A DNA stretch of 64,000 nt from the NCBI GenBank assembly GCA_034231615.1, contig CM067315.1, forward strand, positions 32,817,735-32,881,734, read 5' to 3'. The translations under genes were made by a program, and so were the position numbers. The number at the start of each line of letters is the position of its first letter. Positions within the stretch are counted from its first letter, which is position 1. Shown here piece by piece: positions 10,828 to 20,999 of this stretch. Source of the stretch: Meghimatium bilineatum. Taxonomy: Eukaryota > Mollusca > Gastropoda > Stylommatophora > Philomycidae. The notes under the pieces are model-generated. The model was not told where the DNA came from. It searched no databases and saw nothing but the letters and a program-made list of their open reading frames with translations.

Positions 10828-11144
10828 CTATAAAAGGTGCCAAGAAATATCCATCAAATACTAAATCCTAGCCTCTACTACGTTAAGAGACACGCAGAGG
10901 TAACCCGTTAACTCTCGGTTGGATCTTACTATATGTGGTACGCACTCCTGATAAAAATTGACGTGCTCTATCACTTCCCATCAGTGATAGAGAGGTGGCG
11001 CGTTAACGGTGTCCATATGGTGAAGAAATATGGTTCGCTATCCTCGCATGAATTTTGTGGCTCGACTTTGTCTCGATAAAAGCCTGTTCTCTCGCAACGT
11101 TGTACGGGCCGGCAGCTATAAAATGGTTGTGGTATTTCTGTCTG
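10828..11144 (+). other. Second B-type spacer before minisatellite
   Basis: Duplicate of 4258-4574, ending in TCTGTCTGTACATGCG at the minisatellite edge. Confidence 0.7.
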
Positions 11145-12282
11145 TACATGCGAGTTTGAGATGCGCACGCGCATACGAATATAAGATGCGCTTGCGCATG
11201 CTGGTTTTAGATGCGCACGCGCATACGAATATAAGATGCGCTTGCGCATGCTGGTTTTAGATGCGCACGCGCAATTGAGTTTAAGATGCGCACGCTCAGA
11301 AGAATATAAGATGCGCTTGCGCATGCTGGTTTTGATGCGCACGCACATTCGAGTTTGAGATGCGCACGCGCATACGAATATAAGATGCGCTTGAGCATGC
11401 TGGTTTTAGATGCGCACGCACATTTGATTTTAAGATGCGCACGCGCAGATGAATATAAGATGCGCACGCACATGCGAGTTTAAGATGCGCACGCGCAGAA
11501 GAATATGAGATGCGCACGCACATGCGAGTTTAAGATGCGCACGCTCAGAAGAATATAAGATGCGCTTGCGCATGCTGGTTTTGATGCGCACGCACATTCG
11601 AGTTTGAGATGCGCACGCGCATACGAATATAAGATGCGCTTGCGCATGCTGGTTTTAGATGCGCACGCGCATACGAATATAAGATGCGCTTGCACATGCT
11701 GGTTTTAGATGCGCACGCGCATTTGAGTTTAAGATGCGCACGCGCAGAAGAATATAAGATGCGCACGCACATGCGAGTTTAAGATGCGCACCTTCAGAAG
11801 AATATGAGATGCGCACGCACATGCGAGTTTAAGATGCGTACGCGCAGAAGAATATGAGATGCGCACGCACTTGCGAGTTTAAGATGCGCATGCGCATGCT
11901 AGTTTTAGAAGCGCACGCACATGCGAGTTTAAGATGCGCTTGCGCATGCTGGTATTAAATGCGCACGCGCATGCGAATATAAGATGCGCTTGCGCATGCT
12001 GGTTATAGATGTGCACGCACATGCGAGTTTGAGATGTGCACGCGCATACGAATATAAGATGCGCTTGCGCATGCGAGTTTGAGATGTGCACGCGCAGAAG
12101 AATATGAGATGCGCACGCACATGCGAGTTTAAGATGCGCACGCTCAGAAGAATATAAGATGCGCTTGCGCATGCTGGTTTTGATGCGCACGCACATTTGA
12201 GTTTGAGATGCGCACGCGCATACGAATATAAGATGCGCTTGCGCATGCTGGTTTTAGATGCGCACGCGCATTTGAGTTTAAG
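11145..12282 (+). repeat. GC-rich 25-bp minisatellite, block 3
   Basis: About 1138 bp, nearly the same as block 1 in unit order, with small changes such as GCAGATGAATATAA near 11447 and GCACCTTCAG near 11788. It joins the leader at AGTGCTGGCG. Confidence 0.93.
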
Positions 12283-12423
12283 TGCTGGCGTCGTCCAGTA
12301 GGTGGCAAGCTCAATGTCTGTCGCCATTGATATCGCTGGGGCCTCTGGGATTCGCTCTGCAGAGAGTGCTGTCTCCCAGTCCCCTAGCTACGGTGCAGTG
12401 TCAATTCGGTGTTCGGTGATAGC
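12283..12423 (+). other. 18S leader
   Basis: Standard leader directly downstream of the minisatellite; the 400-bp spacer has been replaced by minisatellite here, as before copies 1 and 12. Confidence 0.7.
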
Positions 12424-13141
12424 TATCTGGTTGATCCTGCCAGTAGTCATATGCTTGTCTCAAAGATTAAGCCATGCATGTTTAAGTTCTCACGGTGAAA
12501 CCGCAAATGGCTCATTAAATCAGTCGAGGTTCCTTAGATGACATGATCCTACTTGAACTGTGGCAATTCTAGAGCTAATACATGCTTACCAAGCTCCGAC
12601 CCTCGTGAAAATAGCGCTTTTATTACTTTAAAACCAATCGCTGTTGCCCTTAGCGGGGTGCGGCGTCCCTACTTGTGACTCTGGATAACTTTGTGCTGAT
12701 CGCATGGCCTCATGTACCAGCGACGCATCTTTAAAATGTCTGGCTTATCAAATGTTGATGGTACGTGACATGCCTACCATGTTTGTAATGGGGAATCAGG
12801 GTTAGATTCCGGAGATGGAGCAAGAGAAACGGCTAACACATCCAAGGAAGGCAACAGGCGCGCTACTTAACACTCCCGGCACGGTGAGGTAGTGACGAAA
12901 AATAACAATACGGTACTCTTTCGAGGCCCCGTAATTGGAATGAGTACACTTTAAAACCTTTAACGAGGATCTTTTGGGGCAAGTCTGGTGCCAGCAGCCG
13001 CGGCAATTCCAGCTACAATAGCGTATATTAAAGTTGTTGCAATTAAGAAGCGCGTAGTTGGATCTCAGTCACAGGCGGGCGGTCCGGCTCGCGTCGGTTC
13101 ACCCGTTGTCTCCTGCCCAACCCTCTACCGACTCTCTCTTA
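12424..13141 (+). pseudogene. Truncated 18S rRNA copy 9
   Basis: A-type short copy with CATGTTTAAGTTC for CATGTCTAAGTTC and CTACTTGTGAC for CTACTGGTGAC. Both changes are shared only with copy 12, its 4221-bp duplicate. Confidence 0.92.
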
Positions 13142-13675
13142 TATAGAAGAGTCAAAGAAATATACCATACTCTATCCAATACTAAATATTTGCCTATATA
13201 ACGTTCAAATAGCACGCGGAGTTAGCCTGTTAACTCTCGGTTGGACCTTAGTATATCTGGTGCGAGCTCCCGATAAAATCGGTGATCTCGTATTCCCAGT
13301 GTTAGACAGCGTGCGTCTACAGTCTCCGCCTGCTGAGCGTGTCGAACAAGGCCAGTGTGCCTCGTTGCTTTCCAGCAGTGAGAGAGAGAGGTGGCGCGTT
13401 AACTGTGTCCGTATGGTGAAGGGAAATTGTTGGTATCCCCGCGTCAATTTATTTTGTGGCTCGACTTTGTCTCGATAAAAGCCTGTTCTCTCGCAACGAG
13501 GTACGGGCCGGCAGCTAGAAAATTGTTTTGGTAGTGCTGGCGTCGTCCAGTAGGTGGCAAGCTCAATGTCTGTAGCCATTGATATCGCTGGGGCCTCTGG
13601 GATTCGCTCTGCAGAGAGTGCTGTCTCCCAGTCCCCTAGCTACGGTGCAGTGTCAATTCGGTGTTCGGTGATAGC
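13142..13675 (+). other. A-type spacer plus leader
   Basis: Standard spacer; CCTGCTGAGCG replaces CCAGCTGAGCG, a variant shared with the spacers at 7661, 17363 and 27230. Confidence 0.7.
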
Positions 13676-14385
13676 TATCTGGTTGATCCTGCCAGTAGTC
13701 ATATGCTTGTCTCAAAGATTAAGCCATGCATGTCTAAGTTCTCACGGTGAAACCGCAAATGGCTCATTAAATCAGTCGAGGTTCCTTAGATGACATGATC
13801 CTACTTGAACTGTGGCAATTCTAGAGCTAATACATGCTTACCAAGCTCCGACCCTCGTGAAAATAGCGCTTTTATTACTTTAAAACCAATCGCTGTTGCC
13901 CTTAGCGGGGTGCGGCGTCCCTACTGGTGACTCTGGATAACTTTGTGCTGATCGCATGGCCTCATGTACCAGCGACGCATCTTTAAAATGTCTGGCTTAT
14001 CAAATGTTGATGGTACGTGACATGCCTACCATGTTTGTAATGGGGAATCAGGGTTAGATTCCGGAGATGGAGCAAGAGAAACGGCTAACACATCCAAGGA
14101 AGGCAACAGGCGCGCTACTTAACACTCCCGGCACGGTGAGGTAGTGACGAAAAATAACAATACGGTACTCTTTCGAGGCCCCGTAATTGGAATGAGTACA
14201 CTTTAAAACCTTTTACGAGGATCTTTTGGGGCAAGTCTGGTGCCAGCAGCCGCGGCAATTCCAGCTACAATAGCGTATATTAAAGTTGTTGCAATTAAAA
14301 TGCTCGTAGTTGGATCTCAGACACAGGCGGGTGGTCCGGCTTGCGTCGGTTCACTGCCCGTTGTCTCCTGCCCTACCGGCTCTCT
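13676..14385 (+). pseudogene. Chimeric truncated 18S rRNA copy 10
   Basis: The left part is of the copy 1 type (TTGAACTGTGG, ACAATAGCG). From about 14298 it has the copy 3/7 signature (TTAAAATGCTCG, GACACAGGCGGGTGG, GGCTTGCG) and the same CTCTCT|AAATCAG end. The switch lies between 14276 and 14298, inside the conserved GTATATTAAAGTTG stretch. This is direct evidence of recombination or gene conversion between copies. Confidence 0.9.
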
Positions 14386-14442
14386 AAATCAGACGAGGTT
14401 CCTCAAATAACATGATCCTACTTAAATAAATGTGGCAATTCT
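14386..14442 (+). pseudogene. Diverged 18S fragment attached to copy 10
   Basis: Same out-of-order early 18S piece as at 3593 and 10163. Confidence 0.83.
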
Positions 14443-14891
14443 CTATAAAAGGTGCCAAGAAATATACACAAATCCATCAAATACTAAATCCTAGCCTCTA
14501 CTACGTTAAGAGACACGCGGAGGTAACCCGTTAACTCTCGGTTGGATCTTACTATATGTGGTACGCACTCCTGATAAAAATTGACGTGCTCTATCACTTC
14601 CCATCAGTGATAGAGAGGTGGCGCGTTAACGGTGTCCATATGGTGAAGAAATATGGTTCGCTATCCTCGCATGAATTTTGTGGTTCGACTTTGTATCGAT
14701 AATAGATTGTTCTCTAGCAACGAGGTATAGGAAGGCAGGTATAAAAATGTTGTGATTTTCTATATATGCTGGTATAGCAATGTGTTTGTAAAGAAGGTGG
14801 CAAGCACGATGTATGTAGCAGTCGTTGTCTCCGGGGTCGCTTGGATTGTACTGCTAGCTACGGTGCAGATGAGTCGGTATTGTGTGATAGA
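14443..14891 (+). other. B-type spacer and leader
   Basis: Third copy of the B spacer with CTATAAAAGG, the CTATCACT/AGTGATAG pair and the TATATATGCTGG leader. No gene seen. Confidence 0.7.
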
Positions 14892-15049
14892 TTTCTGGTT
14901 GACTCTGCCAGTAGTCAAATGCTTGTCTCAAAGATTAAGCCTTGCATGTCCAAGTTCACAATGTCTCACGGTAAAACCGTGGTTGGTTCATTAAATCAGA
15001 CGATGTTCCTCAAATAACATGATCCTACTTAAATAAATGTGGCAATTCT
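14892..15049 (+). pseudogene. B-type short 18S rRNA fragment, copy 11
   Basis: Third example of the ~150-nt diverged 18S start, nearly identical to those at 4100 and 10670. Confidence 0.87.
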
Positions 15050-15365
15050 CTATAAAAGGTGCCAAGAAATATCCATCAAATACTAAATCCTAGCCTCTAC
15101 TACGTTAAGAGACACGCAGAGGTAACCCGTTAACTCTCGGTTGGATCTTACTATATGTGGTACGCACTCCTGATAAAAATTGACGTGCTCTATCACTTCC
15201 CATCAGTGATAGAGAGGTGGCGCGTTAACGGTGTCCATATGGTGAAGAAATATGGTTCGCTATCCTCGCATGAATTTTGTGGCTCGACTTTGTCTCGATA
15301 AAAGCCTGTTCTCTCGCAACGTTGTACGGGCCGGCAGCTATAAAATGGTTGTGGTATTTCTGTCT
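15050..15365 (+). other. Second B-type spacer before minisatellite
   Basis: Third copy of the 4258-4574 segment, leading into block 4. Confidence 0.7.
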
Positions 15366-16503
15366 GTACATGCGAGTTTGAGATGCGCACGCGCATACGA
15401 ATATAAGATGCGCTTGCGCATGCTGGTTTTAGATGCGCACGCGCATACGAATATAAGATGCGCTTGCGCATGCTGGTTTTAGATGCGCACGCGCAATTGA
15501 GTTTAAGATGCGCACGCTCAGAAGAATATAAGATGCGCTTGCGCATGCTGGTTTTGATGCGCACGCACATTCGAGTTTGAGATGCGCACGCGCATACGAA
15601 TATAAGATGCGCTTGAGCATGCTGGTTTTAGATGCGCACGCACATTTGATTTTAAGATGCGCACGCGCAGATGAATATAAGATGCGCACGCACATGCGAG
15701 TTTAAGATGCGCACGCGCAGAAGAATATGAGATGCGCACGCACATGCGAGTTTAAGATGCGCACGCTCAGAAGAATATAAGATGCGCTTGCGCATGCTGG
15801 TTTTGATGCGCACGCACATTCGAGTTTGAGATGCGCACGCGCATACGAATATAAGATGCGCTTGCGCATGCTGGTTTTAGATGCGCACGCGCATACGAAT
15901 ATAAGATGCGCTTGCACATGCTGGTTTTAGATGCGCACGCGCATTTGAGTTTAAGATGCGCACGCGCAGAAGAATATAAGATGCGCACGCACATGCGAGT
16001 TTAAGATGCGCACGCGCAGAAGAATATGAGATGCGCACGCACATGCGAGTTTAAGATGCGTACGCGCAGAAGAATATGAGATGCGCAACACTTGCGAGTT
16101 TAAGATGCGCATGCGCATGCTAGTTTTAGAAGCGCACGCACATGCGAGTTTAAGATGCGCTTGCGCATGCTGGTATTAAATGCGCACGCGCATGCGAATA
16201 TAAGATGCGCTTGCGCATGCTGGTTATAGATGTGCACGCACATGCGAGTTTGAGATGTGCACGCGCATACGAATATAAGATGCGCTTGCGCATGCGAGTT
16301 TGAGATGTGCACGCGCAGAAGAATATGAGATGCGCACGCACATGCGAGTTTAAGATGCGCACGCTCAGAAGAATATAAGATGCGCTTGCGCATGCTGGTT
16401 TTGATGCGCACGCACATTTGAGTTTGAGATGCGCACGCGCATACGAATATAAGATGCGCTTGCGCATGCTGGTTTTAGATGCGCACGCGCATTTGAGTTT
16501 AAG
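15366..16503 (+). repeat. GC-rich 25-bp minisatellite, block 4
   Basis: Near-identical to block 3 (shares GCAGATGAATATAA), with a private small deletion at GCGCAACACTTGCG near 16085. It joins the leader at AGTGCTGGCG. Confidence 0.93.
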
Positions 16504-16644
16504 TGCTGGCGTCGTCCAGTAGGTGGCAAGCTCAATGTCTGTCGCCATTGATATCGCTGGGGCCTCTGGGATTCGCTCTGCAGAGAGTGCTGTCTCCCAG
16601 TCCCCTAGCTACGGTGCAGTGTCAATTCGGTGTTCGGTGATAGC
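16504..16644 (+). other. 18S leader
   Basis: Standard leader following the minisatellite. Confidence 0.7.
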
Positions 16645-17362
16645 TATCTGGTTGATCCTGCCAGTAGTCATATGCTTGTCTCAAAGATTAAGCCATGCAT
16701 GTTTAAGTTCTCACGGTGAAACCGCAAATGGCTCATTAAATCAGTCGAGGTTCCTTAGATGACATGATCCTACTTGAACTGTGGCAATTCTAGAGCTAAT
16801 ACATGCTTACCAAGCTCCGACCCTCGTGAAAATAGCGCTTTTATTACTTTAAAACCAATCGCTGTTGCCCTTAGCGGGGTGCGGCGTCCCTACTTGTGAC
16901 TCTGGATAACTTTGTGCTGATCGCATGGCCTCATGTACCAGCGACGCATCTTTAAAATGTCTGGCTTATCAAATGTTGATGGTACGTGACATGCCTACCA
17001 TGTTTGTAATGGGGAATCAGGGTTAGATTCCGGAGATGGAGCAAGAGAAACGGCTAACACATCCAAGGAAGGCAACAGGCGCGCTACTTAACACTCCCGG
17101 CACGGTGAGGTAGTGACGAAAAATAACAATACGGTACTCTTTCGAGGCCCCGTAATTGGAATGAGTACACTTTAAAACCTTTAACGAGGATCTTTTGGGG
17201 CAAGTCTGGTGCCAGCAGCCGCGGCAATTCCAGCTACAATAGCGTATATTAAAGTTGTTGCAATTAAGAAGCGCGTAGTTGGATCTCAGTCACAGGCGGG
17301 CGGTCCGGCTCGCGTCGGTTCACCCGTTGTCTCCTGCCCAACCCTCTACCGACTCTCTCTTA
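16645..17362 (+). pseudogene. Truncated 18S rRNA copy 12
   Basis: Duplicate of copy 9 at +4221 bp with the same CATGTTTAAG and CTACTTGTGAC changes. Confidence 0.92.
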
Positions 17363-17896
17363 TATAGAAGAGTCAAAGAAATATACCATACTCTATCCAA
17401 TACTAAATATTTGCCTATATAACGTTCAAATAGCACGCGGAGTTAGCCTGTTAACTCTCGGTTGGACCTTAGTATATCTGGTGCGAGCTCCCGATAAAAT
17501 CGGTGATCTCGTATTCCCAGTGTTAGACAGCGTGCGTCTACAGTCTCCGCCTGCTGAGCGTGTCGAACAAGGCCAGTGTGCCTCGTTGCTTTCCAGCAGT
17601 GAGAGAGAGAGGTGGCGCGTTAACTGTGTCCGTATGGTGAAGGGAAATTGTTGGTATCCCCGCGTCAATTTATTTTGTGGCTCGACTTTGTCTCGATAAA
17701 AGCCTGTTCTCTCGCAACGAGGTACGGGCCGGCAGCTAGAAAATTGTTTTGGTAGTACTGGCGTCGTCCAGTAGGTGGCAAGCTCAATGTCTGTAGCCAT
17801 TGATATCGCTGGGGCCTCTGGGATTCGCTCTGCAGAGAGTGCTGTCTCCCAGTCCCCTAGCTACGGTGCAGTGTCAATTCGGTGTTCGGTGATAGC
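17363..17896 (+). other. A-type spacer plus leader
   Basis: Standard spacer, duplicate of 13142-13675, with one change in the leader (GGTAGTACTGGCG). Confidence 0.7.
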
Positions 17897-18779
17897 TATC
17901 TGGTTGATCCTGCCAGTAGTCATATGCTTGTCTCAAAGATTAAGCCATGCATGTCTAAGTTCTCACGGTGAAACCGCAAATGGCTCATTAAATCAGTCGA
18001 GGTTCCTTAGATGACATGATCCTACTTGAACTGTGGCAATTCTAGAGCTAATACATGCTTACCAAGCTCCGACCCTCGTGAAAATAGCGCTTTTATTACT
18101 TTAAAACCAATCGCTGTTGCCCTTAGCGGGGTGCGGCGTCCCTACTGGTGACTCTGGATAACTTTGTGCTGATCGCATGGCCTCATGTACCAGCGACGCA
18201 TCTTTAAAATGTCTGGCTTATCAAATGTTGATGGTACGTGACATGCCTACCATGTTTGTAATGGGGAATCAGGGTTAGATTCCGGAGATGGAGCAAGAGA
18301 AACGGCTAACACATCCAAGGAAGGCAACAGGCGCGCTACTTAACACTCCCGGCACGGTGAGGTAGTGACGAAAAATAACAATACGGTACTCTTTCGAGGC
18401 CCCGTAATTGGAATGAGTACACTTTAAAACCTTTTACGAGGATCTTTTGGGGCAAGTCTGGTGCCAGCAGCCGCGGCAATTCCAGCTACAATAGCGTATA
18501 TTAAAGTTGTTGCAATTAAGAAGCTCGTAGTTGGATCTCAGGCACAGGCGGGCGGTCCGGCTCGTGTCGGTTCACTGCCCGTTGTCTCCTGCCCTACCGG
18601 CTCTCTCTATCGGGGGACGCTGGACGCCCCAGGTGGCCATCACGTTTAGTATGAAAAAATTAGATTGTTCAAAGCAGGCCTCAGCTGCCAGAATAATGGT
18701 GCATGGAATAATGGAATAGGACCTCGGTTCTATTTTGTTGGTTTTCGGAACTGGAGGTGGATAACAGGGACAAACAGGG
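17897..18779 (+). pseudogene. Longer 18S rRNA copy 13 (to about nt 890)
   Basis: The left part is copy 1 type. After GGATCTCAGGCACAGGCG it carries the longer 18S with CTACCGGCTCTCTCTATCGG, ACGCTGGACGCCCC, GAATAATGGTGCATGG and GTTTTCGGAACTGGAGGT, then a decayed GGGACAAAC. The 530 loop has the T-to-C change. The next 18S domain is absent. Confidence 0.92.
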
Positions 18780-19052
18780 ATGTCCGGCTCGTAGCGATTC
18801 TGATGTGCAAATCGATCGTCAAACTAAGGTATAGGGGCGAAAGACAAATCGAACCATCTAGTAGTTCGTTCTCTCCGAAGTTTCCCGGCAGCTAGAAAAT
18901 TGTTTTGGTAGTGCTGGCGTCGTCCAGTAGGTGGCAAGCTCAATGTCTGTAGCCATTGATATCGCTGGGGCCTCTGGGATTCGCTCTGCAGAGAGTGCTT
19001 TCTCCCAGTCCCCTAGCTACGGTGCAGTGTCAATTCGGTGTTCGGTGATAGC
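18780..19052 (+). other. Long-module junction and 18S leader
   Basis: Non-18S ~100-bp junction (GTGCAAATCGATCGTC, AAGTTTCCCGGCAGC) followed by the leader, with GTGCTTTCTCCC for the usual GTGCTGTCTCCC. Confidence 0.7.
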
Positions 19053-19940
19053 TATCTGGTTGATCCTGCCAGTAGTCATATGCTTGTCTCAAAGATTAAG
19101 CCATGCATGTCTAAGTTCTCACGGTGAAACCGCACATGTCTCATTAAATCAGTCGAGGTTCCTTAGATGACATGATCCTACTTGAACTGTGGCAATTCTA
19201 GAGCTAATACATGCTTACCAAGCTCCGACCCTCGTAGAAAGAGCGCTTTTATTAGTTTAAAACCAATCGCTGTTGCCCTTAGCGGGGTGCGGCGTCCCTA
19301 CTGGTGACTCTGGATAACTTTGTGCTGATCGCATGGCCTCATGTGCCAGCGACGCATCTTTAAAATGTCTGGCTTATCAAATGTTGATGGTACGTGACAT
19401 GCCTACCATGTTTGTAATGGGGAATCAGGGTTAGATTCCGGAGATGGAGCAAGAGAAACGGCTAACACATCCAAGGAAGGCAACAGGCGCGCTACTTAAC
19501 ACTCCCGGCACGGTGAGGTAGTGACGAAAAATAACAATACGGTACTCTTTCGAGGCCCCGTAATTGGAATGAGTACACTTTAAAACCTTTAACGAGGATC
19601 TTTTGGGTCAAGTCTGGTGCTAGCAGCCGCGGCAATTCCAGCTACAATAGCGTATATTAAAGTTGTTGCAATTAAAATGCTCGTAGTTGGATCTCAGGCA
19701 CAGGCAGGCGGTCCGGCTCGCGTCGGTTCACCCGTTGTCTCCTGCCCTACCGGCTCTCTCTATCGGGGGACGCTGGACGCCCCAGGTGGCCATCGCGTTT
19801 ACTATGAAAAAATTAGAGTGTTCAAAGCAGGCCTCAGCTGCCAGAATAATGGTGCATGGAATAATGGAATAGGACCTCGGTTCTGTTTTGTTGGTTTTCG
19901 GAACTGGTGTTAATGATACACGGGGGCATTCGTATTGCGG
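19053..19940 (+). pseudogene. Longest-reaching 18S rRNA copy 14
   Basis: This copy goes furthest into 18S, through GTTTTCGGAACTGG and CGGGGGCATTCGTATTGCGG. There is a short deletion where AGGTAATGATTAATAGGG is expected. A weak CAAGACGAAAAACG just beyond may be the last trace. It then meets the tRNA-like T arm. The CTGGTGCTAGCAGCC change and GCGGCAATTCC mark it as non-functional. It is paired with copy 18 in the ~9-kb duplication. Confidence 0.9.
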
Positions 19941-20050
19941 CGGACCAGGAGATTCGTTAGCACACCAAGACGAAAAACGTCTCCTCTGAGCTCTAGCGTC
20001 CAACAGTGTCAGTGTTTCGCAGTATCAATCACGCAGCCGAGCAGGTTCGA
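19941..20050 (+). other. Junction with a perfect tRNA-like T arm
   Basis: GCAGGTTCGACTCCTGC at 20041-20057 gives a 5-bp T stem (GCAGG/CCTGC) and a 7-nt loop. Its GGTTCGACTCC fits the Pol III B-box consensus. No convincing D arm or A box lies 40-60 bp upstream, so this is not a full tRNA. It may be the tail of a tRNA-derived SINE or a 3' tRNA fragment captured beside the 18S end. The same arrangement is at 28759. Confidence 0.55.
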
Positions 20051-20999
20051 CTCCTGCCCCGAGCAAACAAAAGTCATGGCTTTTAAGTTGGAAATGGGTA
20101 ATATGAGCTCGGATACCCACGGTTGAGTTGACTGATTGATAAATAGTGAATCCTGATTGGCGTCAGATAAATATATGTCCGCAATTTAAGTATTTACTTG
20201 TTAAAAAGTTATACATGGTCAAAAAAGGTCAAAAAGAATTTTCGGCAAAGTCCGCATACGGAAACAGTACAATTTCATTTACTCCTGCCCAGAGCAAACA
20301 AAAGTAATGGCTTTTAGTTGAAAATGGCTAAAATGAGCTCAGTGGCCCACGGTTGAGTTGACTGATAAATAATGAATCCTGATTGGCATCAGATAAATAT
20401 ATGTCCGCAATATAAGTCTTTACTTGTTTTCTACAAAGCGAAAAAAGTGTACATGGTCAAAAAATGTCAAAAAGAATTTTCGGCAAGTCCGCATACAGAA
20501 ACAGTACAATTTCATTTACTCCTGCCCAGAGCAAACAAAAGTAATGGCTTTTAGTTGGAAATGGGTAAAATGAGCTCGGCGACCCACGGTTGAGTTGACT
20601 GATTGATAAATAGTGAATCCTGATTGACGTCAGATAAATATATGTCTGCAATTTAAGTCTACTTTTTTCTATAAGGCGAAAAAAAGTGTACATGGTCAAA
20701 AAATGTCAAACAGAATTTTCGTCAAAGTCCGCATACAGAAACAGTACAATATCATTTACTCCTGCCCAGAGCAAACAAAAGTAATGGCTTTTAGTTGAAA
20801 ATGGGTAAAATGAGCTCGGTGACCCACGGTTGAGTTGACTGGTTGATAAATAGTGAATCCTGATTGACGTCAGATAAATATATGTCTGCAATTTAAGTCT
20901 TTACTTTTTTCTATAAGGCGAAAAAAAAGTGTACATGATCAAAAAATGTCAAAAAGAATTTTCGTCAAAGTCCGCATACAGAAACAGTACAATTTCATT
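20051..20999 (+). repeat. ~240-bp tandem repeat, four units
   Basis: Units start with CTCCTGCCC(C/A)GAGCAAAC at 20051, 20282, 20519 and 20759, giving periods of 231-240 bp. Each contains ATGGCTTTTAGTTG, GAGCTCGG..CCCACGG, GTCAGATAAATATATGT and AAAAAGAATTTTCG. The first unit borders the tRNA-like T arm. Small frames on both strands repeat with the unit and are not genes. Confidence 0.9.

Noticed and set aside
20030-20060. Complete tRNA gene at the T arm
   Set aside because: No D arm, anticodon arm or acceptor pairing can be drawn from the upstream bases; only the T arm is convincing.
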